A stretch of DNA of 64,000 bases from Paraburkholderia aspalathi. Its GTDB lineage: Bacteria > Pseudomonadota > Gammaproteobacteria > Burkholderiales > Burkholderiaceae. Below the pieces are notes generated by a model. It made no database searches. It had not been told where the DNA came from and saw only the letters and a program-made list of their open reading frames with translations. This document shows positions 34,836 to 43,577 of this stretch, in pieces. Made by a program: the position numbers and the translations under genes. The stretch is taken from contig NZ_FPBH01000014.1 of assembly GCF_900116445.1 (NCBI RefSeq), positions 62,001-126,000 of the forward strand, read 5' to 3'. Numbering within the stretch: the first letter of the stretch is position 1; each line of letters opens with the position of its first letter.

Positions 34836-35408
34836 TCAGAGACGCATTGCGCTATCGGCGTGCATCATGTTGCACCTGATGAGCGCCGGTGCGAGGAAGG
34901 CGCCAATCAGCACGCCCATTTCCTCGTGCCTGCCCGTGTACCAGCCTTCCTTGTGTGTCATGTTCATCGTGCCGACGCATACCCCGTCGTACGCAACCGG
35001 AATGTTCAGTATCGATCCGAGCCCCATGCCGGTCATCACCGCGTGGTCGTCGAACGCCTCGCGGATGCCTTGCGTCGTTTCAGCGCGAAATGGCTTGAGA
35101 TCCTGCAATACCTGATTTGCCCACGCAGTGCCGCGTTTTTCCTTACGACCTCCAATTGGGTACACCTCCGGCATGTTTGTATAAACACGCTCGACCTCCT
35201 CGCGTTGCGCGTCATAGGACATGATCGTGAAGAGGCCAAAACCTATCGCGCTCGCAGCCAACGCGTGAACCGCACGGAAAATCTCGTCGGGCTGATTTCT
35301 CAGCCGCATGACTATTGCTAGTCGTTCGAGGTCTGAAATATCCAACGCTTGCAGGACTGGATCGATCGGATTGCCTGGCATTATCTGTCTGTGTAGTTGG
35401 GACATCAT
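34836..35408 (-). CDS. stand-alone GAF-domain protein
   Basis: The protein has 190 residues; two adjacent ATGs at 35408 and 35405. A single GAF domain takes up most of the chain: FRAVHALAASAIGFGLFTIMSYD, RKEKRGTAWANQVL, and SILNIPVAYDGVCVGTMNMTHKEGWYTGRH. No output domain (no HTH, kinase or cyclase). It lacks the cysteine pattern of free-methionine sulfoxide reductase. It starts 6 bp after the stop of the upstream MFS gene, so tightly in the operon. It could bind the transported compound or its product, but as an enzyme or sensor it is unassigned. Confidence 0.82.
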   Translation of the reverse strand: MMSQLHRQIMPGNPIDPVLQALDISDLERLAIVMRLRNQPDEIFRAVHALAASAIGFGLFTIMSYDAQREEVERVYTNMPEVYPIGGRKEKRGTAWANQVLQDLKPFRAETTQGIREAFDDHAVMTGMGLGSILNIPVAYDGVCVGTMNMTHKEGWYTGRHEEMGVLIGAFLAPALIRCNMMHADSAMRL

Positions 35409-35414
35409 GCACGC

Positions 35415-36833
35415 TCAGCCGCGCATTTCGGTCGAGCTGAGCGGGACGCGCAGGTCCTGGGGCTGGCCGGCGCCGCCCTCCTCGATATCTTCTAGCGACC
35501 GGTTGCGAGTCTCGACACCCAGGAAGAACACCACGCAGGCCCCCACCAGCAAGACCGTGGTGGTCATTGCAAACACGCCGAGAAATCCGAGCACCGGATA
35601 GACAAGGCCGACCAGAATGGGGGCGCTCACCGAACCAATCCGGCCGAAAGACGAGGACGATCCAGTGCCGGTTGCTCGCACTGCGGTCGGAAAAACTTCA
35701 GGGGTATACGCATACACGCCTGCGAACGCGCCATTCATGAAGAACGACAGGCAAATGCCTGCGGCCATGATCTGCAAACCGGTATGAGAAAACGCCAGCG
35801 TGATCGCGGCAATCCCGCCCAACAGCATGTACGAGGCCACCACGCCCTTTCGGCCGAGTCGTTCATTGAGCCATGCCGCCGTGAAGTATCCGGGGATCTG
35901 CGCCCCGTAAATCGCGATCGAATAACCAAAGCTTTTCGTCATGGTGAGCCCCTCCTTGAGGAGCAGGCTCGGAATCCAGGAGAAAAACGAGTAATACGCG
36001 AACGCGACCGAGAACCACATCAGCCAGCTCACTGCCGTCGTACGCGCCAGCCGCGGCGACCACAGCGTCAGCACGTTCTGTAACGCGTTGCCCTTGGCAG
36101 GCGCCGATGCAGATGCAGACATGGCGCCGAGCGATGCAACTGGCGCAAGACTGATGCCCTTGCCTGCGAACCACGACTCGATTGCGCTCACGATGCCCTC
36201 CGCCTCAGAGACTCGCCCCTGGCTCTCAAGCCAGCGCGGCGACTCGGGCAAGGTTCTTCGCCACCAGAGGAGCATGACAACGGGCAATGACGTCGCCACC
36301 GCCAGATATCGCCAGCCTTCGGCAAAGTTACGCACAACGGTGAAGCCGAGAATGGACGAACCCAGATAGCCGAACGACATGAAGCCGACCAGTGCGCCGC
36401 AAAAGATGCCCCGGTAACGCCGTGGCACGAACTCGGCCAGAAACGGTGCGATCACCACGGTCTCGGCGCCAGATCCAAAACCCGCGACGATACGCAACGC
36501 GAAAAACGTGTGCCAGTCGGTGGCGGTGGCGCTCGCAAGTGATGCGCAGCAATAGATTGCAAGCGCGCTCATCATGATGCGACGACGCCCGATCACATCC
36601 GCGAGCACACCCGACAGAAAGGCCCCGAAAAAATAGCCGATGTAGGTGCTGCTCGCGACGAGACCCGTCTCGGCACTCGTCAGGTGCCATAGCTTGCTCA
36701 CGACGGGCAGCAGGAATGCAAGCGACGACGAATCGAGTCCGTCGAACATGTACCCCAACCCGCCGATCAGCAGGAGCTTGCGATGGAAACCTGATAACGG
36801 CAGTCGCTCGAGTCGGGCGGCAATAGCAGACAC
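35415..36833 (-). CDS. MFS transporter (sugar-porter/metabolite:H+ symporter type)
   Basis: The protein has 472 residues and twelve membrane segments. GTG start at 36833 with GGGAG about 8 nt upstream. TM1 region LLIGGLGYMFDGLDSSSLAFLLP, motif A region GVLADVIGRRRIMM, then ETVVIAPFLAEFVPRRYRGIFCG and LPESPRWLESQGRVSEAE. This class moves small organic acids or sugars with protons. It is the second gene of the GntR-controlled operon, 48 bp after the gamma-glutamyltransferase-family gene, followed directly by the GAF protein and a second MFS carrier. Confidence 0.9.
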   Translation of the reverse strand: MSAIAARLERLPLSGFHRKLLLIGGLGYMFDGLDSSSLAFLLPVVSKLWHLTSAETGLVASSTYIGYFFGAFLSGVLADVIGRRRIMMSALAIYCCASLASATATDWHTFFALRIVAGFGSGAETVVIAPFLAEFVPRRYRGIFCGALVGFMSFGYLGSSILGFTVVRNFAEGWRYLAVATSLPVVMLLWWRRTLPESPRWLESQGRVSEAEGIVSAIESWFAGKGISLAPVASLGAMSASASAPAKGNALQNVLTLWSPRLARTTAVSWLMWFSVAFAYYSFFSWIPSLLLKEGLTMTKSFGYSIAIYGAQIPGYFTAAWLNERLGRKGVVASYMLLGGIAAITLAFSHTGLQIMAAGICLSFFMNGAFAGVYAYTPEVFPTAVRATGTGSSSSFGRIGSVSAPILVGLVYPVLGFLGVFAMTTTVLLVGACVVFFLGVETRNRSLEDIEEGGAGQPQDLRVPLSSTEMRG

Positions 36834-36881
36834 GGCATGTTCTCCCTGACGGAAATGGATACGATTTCTGGGCGGCGAAAC

Positions 36882-38666
36882 TTATCGCCCGATTGCGTAT
36901 GCCTGCATTTGACGAGGTGTTGCTGCGCCACGCATCAGACCGTTTCTGATCCCAACCGCGCAGACGCGTCCCAGCGACCAGGGTTCGGCCACGGTGAGGT
37001 CATGTCCACGCGCACGTAACGCGGCAAGCGTGTGTTCCGGAAAATTGGACTCGGCGGACATCTTGCCCAGTTGCATCGAACGCGGGTAAAACGAGCCGGG
37101 GAAATGCGCCGTCTGGAACGAGGGCGAATCCACCGCGGCCTGGAAGTTCATGCCGGCATGCACGTGCCGGAGAAACAGCTGGATCGACCACTGATCCTGC
37201 TGGTCGCCACCCGGCGTGCCGAATGCCGCATACGGCCTGCCCTCGCGGGTAACGAGCGTGGGCGAGAGCGTCGTGCGGGGGCGGCGCCCCGGGCCGAGCG
37301 AGGACGGCAGCCCCTCCTCCATCCAGAACATCTGCGCGCGCGTGGTCACGTTAAAGCCGAGACCGGGCACGGCCGGCGAGGCCTGCAGCCATCCACCCGA
37401 CGGTGTTGCTGAAACCATATTGCCCCAGCGATCGACCACGTCGAGATGAACCGTATCGCCGCGCAGTTCAGGCAGCGGCGCAAACGTCGGCTCACCCTGG
37501 CCGAAGCCGCCGGACTGCTGCCTTCCCGCATTGGCCATGATCAGCGCGGCACGCTGTTCACTGTCGCCCAACGTGCCGGGACGGAATTCGAACGACGCAT
37601 GACCGGGATCGATCAGCCGGCGGCGTTCATCGTTGTAGGCGTCGCTCAGCAGCACATCCATGGGCACATGCGCAAACGCGGGGTCGCCGTAAAACACCTC
37701 GCGATCGGCGAACGCGAGCTTCGAGCATTCGATTATCGTGTGCACGAAATCGGGGCCCATCGGGTCCATCGCACTGAGATCGAAACCCTTAAGGAGCGCG
37801 AGCTGCTGCAGGAACATTGGTCCCTGTCCCCAGGGGCCAGTCTTGTGAACGCGGAAGCCCTCGTAATCGTATGAAACCGTGTCTTCATAGGACGGCTCCC
37901 AACGCGCGAGATCATCCGCGTTGAGCAGACCGTAGTTGCGCTGACCGGAAGTATCGAGAACGGCAGTTGAGCGAAAGTACTTATCAATCGCTTCGGCCAC
38001 GAATCCACGATAAAAAACCTTGCGGGCAACTTCGCACTGCTCCGCACGATCACTGCGGGTATTCGCCTCCGCGAGAATGCGCCGGTAGGACTGCGCAATC
38101 GCCGGATTGGCGAACAGCTGGTTCGGCATCGGTGCGTCGCCGTTGCGCAGCCATTGCTCAGCCGACGTGGGCCATTCAGTCTTGAAGAAATCCTTGATTG
38201 CGAGGATCGACGACGTCATGCGTGGGAGCACCGGATAGCCGTTCTCCGCATAACCGATCGCGTAGCTCAGGACGTCTTCGAGCGGCAGTTGGCCATAGTC
38301 GCGCAGCATGGCCATCCAGGCGCCAAATGCGCCAGGTACTACGGCCGGCAGCAAGCCCGTACCGGGAACGACTTCGAGACCCAGCTCACGCATGCGCGCT
38401 ATCGTCATTCCCGCCGGCGTCACGCCCTGCCCGCACAGAACGCGAACGCGTTCTTCGCGCGCACTGTAGAACACAACCGGCAACTCGCCGCCCGGACCAT
38501 TCAGATGCGGCTCAACGATCTGCAGAACAAAGCCGGCAGCGGCTGCCGCATCGAACGCATTGCCCCCTTTCTCCAGTACGGCCATCGCCGACGCGCTCGC
38601 CAGCCAGTGCGTGGAGGCCACCATGCCGAATGTGCCAATCAGCTCCGGGCGGGTTGTAAACGACAT
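36882..38666 (-). CDS. gamma-glutamyltransferase family protein
   Basis: The protein has 594 residues, the normal length of a GGT precursor. N-terminal GMVASTHWLASASAMAVLEKGGNAFDAAAAAGFVL and PHLNGPGGELPVVFY match the large subunit. The autoprocessing site is predicted at Thr405 in GDTVHLDVVDRWGNMVSATPS, with PRTTLSPTLV and AFGTPGGDQQDQW in the small subunit. No signal peptide, so it would act in the cytoplasm, unlike the periplasmic glutathione-degrading GGT. AAGGAG before the ATG. First gene of a four-gene operon with two MFS carriers, under a GntR-type regulator. A role in hydrolysing an imported gamma-glutamyl or other amide compound is likely; the substrate is unknown. Confidence 0.92.
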   Translation of the reverse strand: MSFTTRPELIGTFGMVASTHWLASASAMAVLEKGGNAFDAAAAAGFVLQIVEPHLNGPGGELPVVFYSAREERVRVLCGQGVTPAGMTIARMRELGLEVVPGTGLLPAVVPGAFGAWMAMLRDYGQLPLEDVLSYAIGYAENGYPVLPRMTSSILAIKDFFKTEWPTSAEQWLRNGDAPMPNQLFANPAIAQSYRRILAEANTRSDRAEQCEVARKVFYRGFVAEAIDKYFRSTAVLDTSGQRNYGLLNADDLARWEPSYEDTVSYDYEGFRVHKTGPWGQGPMFLQQLALLKGFDLSAMDPMGPDFVHTIIECSKLAFADREVFYGDPAFAHVPMDVLLSDAYNDERRRLIDPGHASFEFRPGTLGDSEQRAALIMANAGRQQSGGFGQGEPTFAPLPELRGDTVHLDVVDRWGNMVSATPSGGWLQASPAVPGLGFNVTTRAQMFWMEEGLPSSLGPGRRPRTTLSPTLVTREGRPYAAFGTPGGDQQDQWSIQLFLRHVHAGMNFQAAVDSPSFQTAHFPGSFYPRSMQLGKMSAESNFPEHTLAALRARGHDLTVAEPWSLGRVCAVGIRNGLMRGAATPRQMQAYAIGR

Positions 38667-38706
38667 GCACGACTCCTTTTGCGATGGCCAACGATTGGTT
38701 TCTTAT

Positions 38707-38726
38707 GAACCAATCAGCATTGGTAC
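38707..38726. promoter_or_regulatory. operator copy 1, upstream of the gamma-glutamyltransferase operon
   Basis: GAACCAAT-CAGC-ATTGGTAC: an 8-bp inverted repeat with one mismatch, 41-60 bp upstream of the start at 38666. A -10-like TATAGA on the minus strand lies just beside it (about 38736-38741), so a bound protein would cover the transcription start. Confidence 0.7.
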
Positions 38727-38858
38727 AAATTCTATAAGCTAAGAGATTACGGCGAACATTGCCCGGTTGCACCGCGCGTTAACCCGAAATCATACATAAA
38801 ATAGCAGATCAAAATAAACTGTGAATCTCACCCCAGTTGATTTGACTATGGTAAATTT

Positions 38859-38880
38859 TGAACCAATAAGTATTGGTTCA
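38859..38880. promoter_or_regulatory. operator copy 2, over the GntR gene promoter
   Basis: Arms TGAACCAATA and TATTGGTTCA are perfect inverted copies around a 2-bp centre. A -35-like TTGACT at 38842-38847, with 17 bp spacing, puts the -10 inside this palindrome. The GntR start is 12 bp downstream. Same core (GAACCAAT / ATTGG) as copy 1, 150 bp away, pointing to one repressor for both promoters. Confidence 0.75.
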
Positions 38881-38891
38881 CGAAAAAGACA

Positions 38892-39569
38892 ATGGAAAAT
38901 TCGATACTGGACAGGCTGCTGGACTACATTGCCGAGCATCAACTCAAGGACGGCGACGCACTGCCTCCTGAAAGAACGCTCGCCGAAGCCCTCAATGTCA
39001 GTCGAAGGGAACTGCGTTCGTCGCTTGCTTCGCTGGAGGCATCAGGACGTGTATGGCGCGGCGTCGGTCGCGGCACCTATCTAGGCGCGAGACCATTGAA
39101 GTTCGCCCCGACGCTACGCGGACTTCGGGCGGGCGCGAGTCCGGCAGACATCGCAGAAATGCGCCTGTTGTTCGAGCCGGCACTCGCACAGCTAGCCGCG
39201 ACGAAAGCCAGTCGGGACGATTTGCTGGAACTTGAAAAATGCGCGCGGAAGAACGCCGCGGCAAAAAACGACGAAGAGTGGCAACAATGGGATCATCGAT
39301 TCCATTTGCTGATCGGACAGGCCACCCGCAATCCCGCGCTCATCTCCCTTATGGAGGTGATCAACGGGATGCGCGTCAAACCCGACGTACGCGAGAAGAC
39401 GTCAGCGCAGGAAACACGCAGCTATTTCGCCGCGCAGCACCAGGAGATCGTCAGCGCCATGAAGGCGCGTGATGGCGAAGCCGCGGCTCGGTGTATGCGC
39501 GAGCACCTGCTCAGCGTTCAGTGGCGCGCATCAGCCAAAAGCGACGAAGCGGCCCTTCGCCATGAGTGA
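38892..39569 (+). CDS. GntR-family regulator, FadR/FCD type
   Basis: The protein has 225 residues. N-terminal winged HTH with LLDYIAEHQLKDGDALPPERTLAEALNVSRRELRSSLASLEASGRVWRGVGRGTY; C-terminal FCD helical domain with ADIAEMRLLFEPALAQLAA, the metal/ligand region DHRFHLLIGQATRNPAL and HQEIVSAMKARDGEAAARCMREHL. FCD domains bind small carboxylates with a metal. It is divergent from the gamma-glutamyltransferase operon, and two matching palindromes lie in the gap, one over its own promoter. Self-repression plus control of the operon is the expected mode. Confidence 0.93.
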   Translation: MENSILDRLLDYIAEHQLKDGDALPPERTLAEALNVSRRELRSSLASLEASGRVWRGVGRGTYLGARPLKFAPTLRGLRAGASPADIAEMRLLFEPALAQLAATKASRDDLLELEKCARKNAAAKNDEEWQQWDHRFHLLIGQATRNPALISLMEVINGMRVKPDVREKTSAQETRSYFAAQHQEIVSAMKARDGEAAARCMREHLLSVQWRASAKSDEAALRHE

Positions 39570-39602
39570 GGAGCATGCACGTCTGTCTTCGATACGGATT
39601 GA

Positions 39603-42401
39603 TCAGCTTACCGTACCCGAACCGACGTTTCTCTCGTCGCTCCCCGTCGACCGAACGTCTCTCCGGCTCCGCGAACTGAACAGGCTCACAAACTGTTCAA
39701 AACCCTGAATCGGCAGCGGCTTGCAAAAGAGGAAACCTTGATAGGCGTGGCACCCTGCTACGGCAAGGAAATCTCGCTGCGCTTCAGTTTCGACGCCCTC
39801 GGCAATGACACCCAGGTTAAAACTTCGGGCAAGCGCCACGATCGTTCTCGCGATGTCGGCGTCGTTGGAGTCGACCAGAATGTCACGCACAAACGACCGA
39901 TCAATCTTCAACTGGTCCAACGGCAATCGTTTCAGGTAAGACAGCGAAGAGTAGCCAGTGCCGAAGTCATCCAGCGAGAAAGTCACGCCTCGAGCGCGAA
40001 GGGCGGTCATCTTTTCGATAATGTCCTGCACGTTCTCAACGAGAACGCTCTCGGTGAGCTCGAGCTTCAACCTGTCCGCCCTCGCCCCAGTCCGGTTGAT
40101 GACCTCAAGCACACTGTCCACGAAGTCCGGTTCGCGAAATTGCCGGGCGCTGACGTTCACGGCCATGGACAGATGCGCCATCGATGGCCGCGTTGCCCAT
40201 ACGGCAAGCTGGGTGCATGCGGACGCCAATACCGTTCGGCCCATCTCGAGAATCAGCCCGGACTCCTCAGCGAGCGGGATAAACTCGCCCGGCGGTATCA
40301 GCCCGCGCTCGGGATGCTCCCAGCGCACCAGCGCTTCCGCACCGGTTATGTGATTGCCGTCGACGACCTGCGCCTGATAGTGAAGAACAAACCGGTTCTC
40401 CTCGATGGCGTTGCGCAGCCCCACCTCCAGCTCGGCACGCTTGAGCACCGCCGTCTGCATCGCAGGGTCGAAGAAGCACATGGCATTGCGGCCGCGCTCC
40501 TTCGATTTATACATGGCGAGATCGGCCTGCTTGAAAAGCTCGTCGGTGGACGTCTGCTCCCCATTGAATACGGTGACCCCTATGCTAGCGGTGCTGCGAA
40601 ACTGAACACCGTTGAGCTCGTAAGCGTTCCCCAGCACGGCGAGAATTTTTTCTCCCACCGCCACGGTTTCCATGGTCGCATCAGCCACGTCCAGACTCAG
40701 ATTGCCCAGCACTACAACGAACTCGTCACCACCGACCCGGGCAACCGTGTCGCCCTCATTGACACTACTCGACAGGCGATACGCGACCTGTCGCAGGAGC
40801 AGATCGCCCTTGTCGTGCCCAAGCGTATCGTTCAGCGTTTTGAAGTGGTCCAGATCGATGAACATGAGGGCGGCGCAGACCTTGTTCTGCCGGCTGGCCA
40901 CCATTGACTGCCTCAGCCGATCCAGAAGCAGCGCGCGATTAGGCAGGCGCGTTAGCGTGTCATAGAAGGCAAGTTCCCGGATCTTCTCCTCCGACTTCTT
41001 GCGCTCGGTGATATCGCGGCCGCTGGTCCGAAAACCGATGAAGTCGCCCCTCTGATTGCTGATCGGCACCCAGGAGATCGAGAGCCAGAGGAGCGATCCA
41101 TCCTTGCGCACGCAACGAAACTCAAGATCGTCGCCGCGAGAACCCTGAAGCCCCTTTTTAAATTCCGGCGCAACGCGCGGGATGTCTTCCGGGTGGATGA
41201 GCGTGCGGGCGAAATCAGGCATTGCCATGCATTCGGCAACTGTATAGCCCGTGTAGTACTCAACCGAGGGATTGATCCAGCGCGGTTGGCCGTCCGGTCC
41301 CCACCAGATTTCCAGGTTCACCGTGCAGTCGGCAATGGCGCGAAATTTCTCCTCGTTCTCGCGCAACTCCCGCGTCATTGCCGAGGCGAGGCGCATGGCA
41401 CGCTCCCGCCCTGTCATCATGAGCCAGGTCAGAAGCGCCAGCAGGAGACTCAACCCCGTGCCAGTTCCTGCGATTAACACCTCGGCATTACGCCCCATCC
41501 GGGATCGAAACTCGTCGGAGGCGCTCATCGACAGCATCCAGTCGTGTCCGTCCACAACCAGATATTCGTTTGCGGAGATGAGCGCCGGCGCATGCCGGTT
41601 GTTTGCATCTGACGTGCGATGCAACAGCGCGGCCTCCAAGGGCTCGACGCCATCGTAAATGGCAAGCGAAATGCCGGCGGGCTGTTCGCCGTAGAGACTG
41701 GCCATCACATCGTGCATCCGGAACGATGCATAGACCCAACCAACAATGTTCGCTCGACGCTGCGCAACATTGTCCTGCGGCCTGCCGGCAGCGTAGATCG
41801 GCAGATACAGGATGAAGCCCGGCCGGGGGTCCGCATCCATATCGACCGACAAGCGCACCTTTCCCGAGAGAACCGCGAGGCCGGAGTCGCGGGCTTTCTC
41901 CAACGCCGCCCGACGCACCGGTTCGTTCCAGGCGTCAAAACCGGGCGAGCTGCGTGCAAGGCCAACAAAGGGCTCGCGCTGAACGATCGGGGCATATTCC
42001 CCGCGCAACCCGTCGGGATGAATCGTGTAGCCTGGAACGCCGCCCTCGCGCATGTCCGCTATGTGGGCCGCTTTACGCGCCGCGGGCACCCATTCGACCA
42101 CACCCACGGCGTGGACCCCGGAAAAGTTCGCATCAAGATTGAGCGCACTCACGTAGCGCCGGAACCTGCCGCGATCGAACTCTCCGTTCGCGGCAAACAT
42201 GCTCTGCACGCCTCGCAGCATCAGCTCGTAGGTCGCCATCCGCTGTTCGATGCGGCCTACCGCGTCACTCAGGGTGTAATCGAACTGCGTCTGAAACTCC
42301 TTGCGTGTCGCCTGACGTTCGTGATCCCACACTACCCAGGTCACGCCAAGCGACGCGGATAACACCAGCAACGGCAGCAGGACGGAGCGCAGCCGGATCA
42401 C
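39603..42401 (-). CDS. CHASE-PAS-GGDEF-EAL c-di-GMP enzyme
   Basis: The protein has 932 residues. GTG start at 42401, overlapping the stop of the upstream binding-protein gene (GTGA). TM1 about 5-25; a periplasmic CHASE domain (about 70-290, with FDRGRFRRYVSALNLDANFSG and RREPF-like segments); TM2 about 312-332; PAS about 350-475 with DITERKKSEEKIREL; GGDEF at 557-561, intact, but the inhibitory-site arginine is absent (NEGD in place of RxxD); EAL at 689-691, intact with DDFGTGYSS. Both cyclase and phosphodiesterase residues are present, so net activity cannot be told. The periplasmic sensor and the coupled binding protein suggest ligand control of c-di-GMP. Confidence 0.94.
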   Translation of the reverse strand: MIRLRSVLLPLLVLSASLGVTWVVWDHERQATRKEFQTQFDYTLSDAVGRIEQRMATYELMLRGVQSMFAANGEFDRGRFRRYVSALNLDANFSGVHAVGVVEWVPAARKAAHIADMREGGVPGYTIHPDGLRGEYAPIVQREPFVGLARSSPGFDAWNEPVRRAALEKARDSGLAVLSGKVRLSVDMDADPRPGFILYLPIYAAGRPQDNVAQRRANIVGWVYASFRMHDVMASLYGEQPAGISLAIYDGVEPLEAALLHRTSDANNRHAPALISANEYLVVDGHDWMLSMSASDEFRSRMGRNAEVLIAGTGTGLSLLLALLTWLMMTGRERAMRLASAMTRELRENEEKFRAIADCTVNLEIWWGPDGQPRWINPSVEYYTGYTVAECMAMPDFARTLIHPEDIPRVAPEFKKGLQGSRGDDLEFRCVRKDGSLLWLSISWVPISNQRGDFIGFRTSGRDITERKKSEEKIRELAFYDTLTRLPNRALLLDRLRQSMVASRQNKVCAALMFIDLDHFKTLNDTLGHDKGDLLLRQVAYRLSSSVNEGDTVARVGGDEFVVVLGNLSLDVADATMETVAVGEKILAVLGNAYELNGVQFRSTASIGVTVFNGEQTSTDELFKQADLAMYKSKERGRNAMCFFDPAMQTAVLKRAELEVGLRNAIEENRFVLHYQAQVVDGNHITGAEALVRWEHPERGLIPPGEFIPLAEESGLILEMGRTVLASACTQLAVWATRPSMAHLSMAVNVSARQFREPDFVDSVLEVINRTGARADRLKLELTESVLVENVQDIIEKMTALRARGVTFSLDDFGTGYSSLSYLKRLPLDQLKIDRSFVRDILVDSNDADIARTIVALARSFNLGVIAEGVETEAQRDFLAVAGCHAYQGFLFCKPLPIQGFEQFVSLFSSRSRRDVRSTGSDERNVGSGTVS

Positions 42402-43192
42402 GGTGACGCCTTGAAGTTGACCATGGCATCGGCCAGATCCGGCCTGAAGTACTTTTCGAAGATCCGGCGCACCGTTCCGTCAGCACGCATTTCGTCCACC
42501 AGCGCCCGCCACTTCTCCCGCTCGGCGGCCGGAAGCGCTTTCTTCGACATGATCAGACCGTGCGGCACTGAAGGATCGTTAAACTCAACGATCGTCGTGA
42601 CGTCGCGGATCTTTTTCTCATCCAGCGCGGGGTAATCGAAGGGCTCGATAATCATGCCCTGAATCTGTCGAAGAATAAGCGCCTGGTAAAGCGGTTCGAG
42701 CCCGCCCGCGAGACTTACCCGGTTTTCCGCCGTCAGTCTGTCGACCAGTTCGTTGGCCGAGGTGCTGTAGCGGAAACTGCGGATCACGCCGAGCTGCGCG
42801 TGTTTACTGTTTTCGAAGTCCGCGACGTTCTGGATGCCGGCATCCTTGCGCACGAGCAGATAGTATTTATTGCTGAAGTACCACGCGAACGAAGCATATT
42901 GATTGCGTTCGTCATTTGCGATTCCAGAAAGACTGAAGTCGAGCGCGCCTGACTCGATCAGTTTCCAGATACGCGCGCGTGACATCAGACTGACCTTGAT
43001 CTGGCAACCGCTACGCCGGATCAACTCGTCGGCGAAGTCCTTGTCGATACCGCTATCGGTATCGAGCGAATAGAGCAGCCCGTGGTCGTGCAATCCAAGC
43101 GTAAACGGCCGGGAACAATCCGGTCCGCCCGCGAACGCATTGCTGATGGAACACACTGCAAACAGCACCCCGGTAAGCCAGCTTCGAATCAC
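42398..43192 (-). CDS. periplasmic substrate-binding protein coupled to a c-di-GMP enzyme
   Basis: The protein has 264 residues; GTG start at 43192 behind GGAGG. Signal peptide about 1-22 (LTGVLFAVCSISNAFAG). SBP_bac_3-type pattern: FTLGLHDHGLLYSLDTDSGIDKDFADELIRRSGC, LIESGALDFSLSGIANDERNQYA, and a C-terminal LVDEMRADGTVRRIFEKYF. No ABC transporter genes follow. The next gene, overlapping by 4 bp, is the CHASE-PAS-GGDEF-EAL protein. The pair therefore looks like a ligand-binding module of a signalling system rather than of a transporter (inference). The ligand may be an amino acid or similar. Confidence 0.85.
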   Translation of the reverse strand: MIRSWLTGVLFAVCSISNAFAGGPDCSRPFTLGLHDHGLLYSLDTDSGIDKDFADELIRRSGCQIKVSLMSRARIWKLIESGALDFSLSGIANDERNQYASFAWYFSNKYYLLVRKDAGIQNVADFENSKHAQLGVIRSFRYSTSANELVDRLTAENRVSLAGGLEPLYQALILRQIQGMIIEPFDYPALDEKKIRDVTTIVEFNDPSVPHGLIMSKKALPAAEREKWRALVDEMRADGTVRRIFEKYFRPDLADAMVNFKASP

Positions 43193-43251
43193 AACGCCTC
43201 CGTAGCGGAACGACGCCCAGTTAAATTCTTATCAGTGATCACAATCTGACG

Positions 43252-43274
43252 GCCTGTTCAGACAGGCTTTTTTT
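43252..43274 (+). terminator. intrinsic terminator without an obvious gene
   Basis: GCCTGT (43252-43257), loop TCAG, ACAGGC (43262-43267), then seven T (43268-43274). Only the plus strand has the T-run, yet the nearest upstream gene is on the minus strand. It may end an antisense transcript through the binding-protein gene or a short RNA. Confidence 0.7.
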
Positions 43275-43466
43275 AAATATCTGACTTTTATCACAGATTC
43301 CGGGAAATTTTCCCGCTTCGACGCGTCGCCGATGTGCTGCGAGCCCGCAAGATTTTCTTCCGCAAGACTTCCGTACGCATTGTCGACACTATGTCGTCGT
43401 TTTTGAAGGCCTCCTGCCGGCTTCTCGAGATCGAGTCGAGAATAGTTTCTTTTAAGGGAAAACCCG

Positions 43467-43472
43467 TATAAT
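43467..43472 (+). promoter_or_regulatory. -10 box of the exporter gene
   Basis: Perfect TATAAT. A start about 7 bp downstream would give a leader of about 100 nt before the GTG at 43578. The matching -35 is weak. Confidence 0.5.
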
Positions 43473-43577
43473 CGCCAAACGAGAGGTCAGACAACTATAG
43501 GACACAATAGTGGTCGAGACCCTGGCCGCGCCCTGCCGCGCAGCGCCTACCCTGACAAGCCCTTCTTTCCCAGCCCC

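Larger units (their letters stand above)
43193..43577. other. 385-bp intergenic region with plus-strand terminator and promoter
   Basis: Between the divergent binding-protein (minus) and exporter (plus) genes. Holds the intrinsic terminator at 43252-43274 and a good -10 TATAAT at 43467-43472 for the exporter. The -35 (TAGTTT, about 43443-43448) is poor, which may indicate an activator. A short minus-strand open frame at 43291-43494 has no coding character. Confidence 0.5.
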
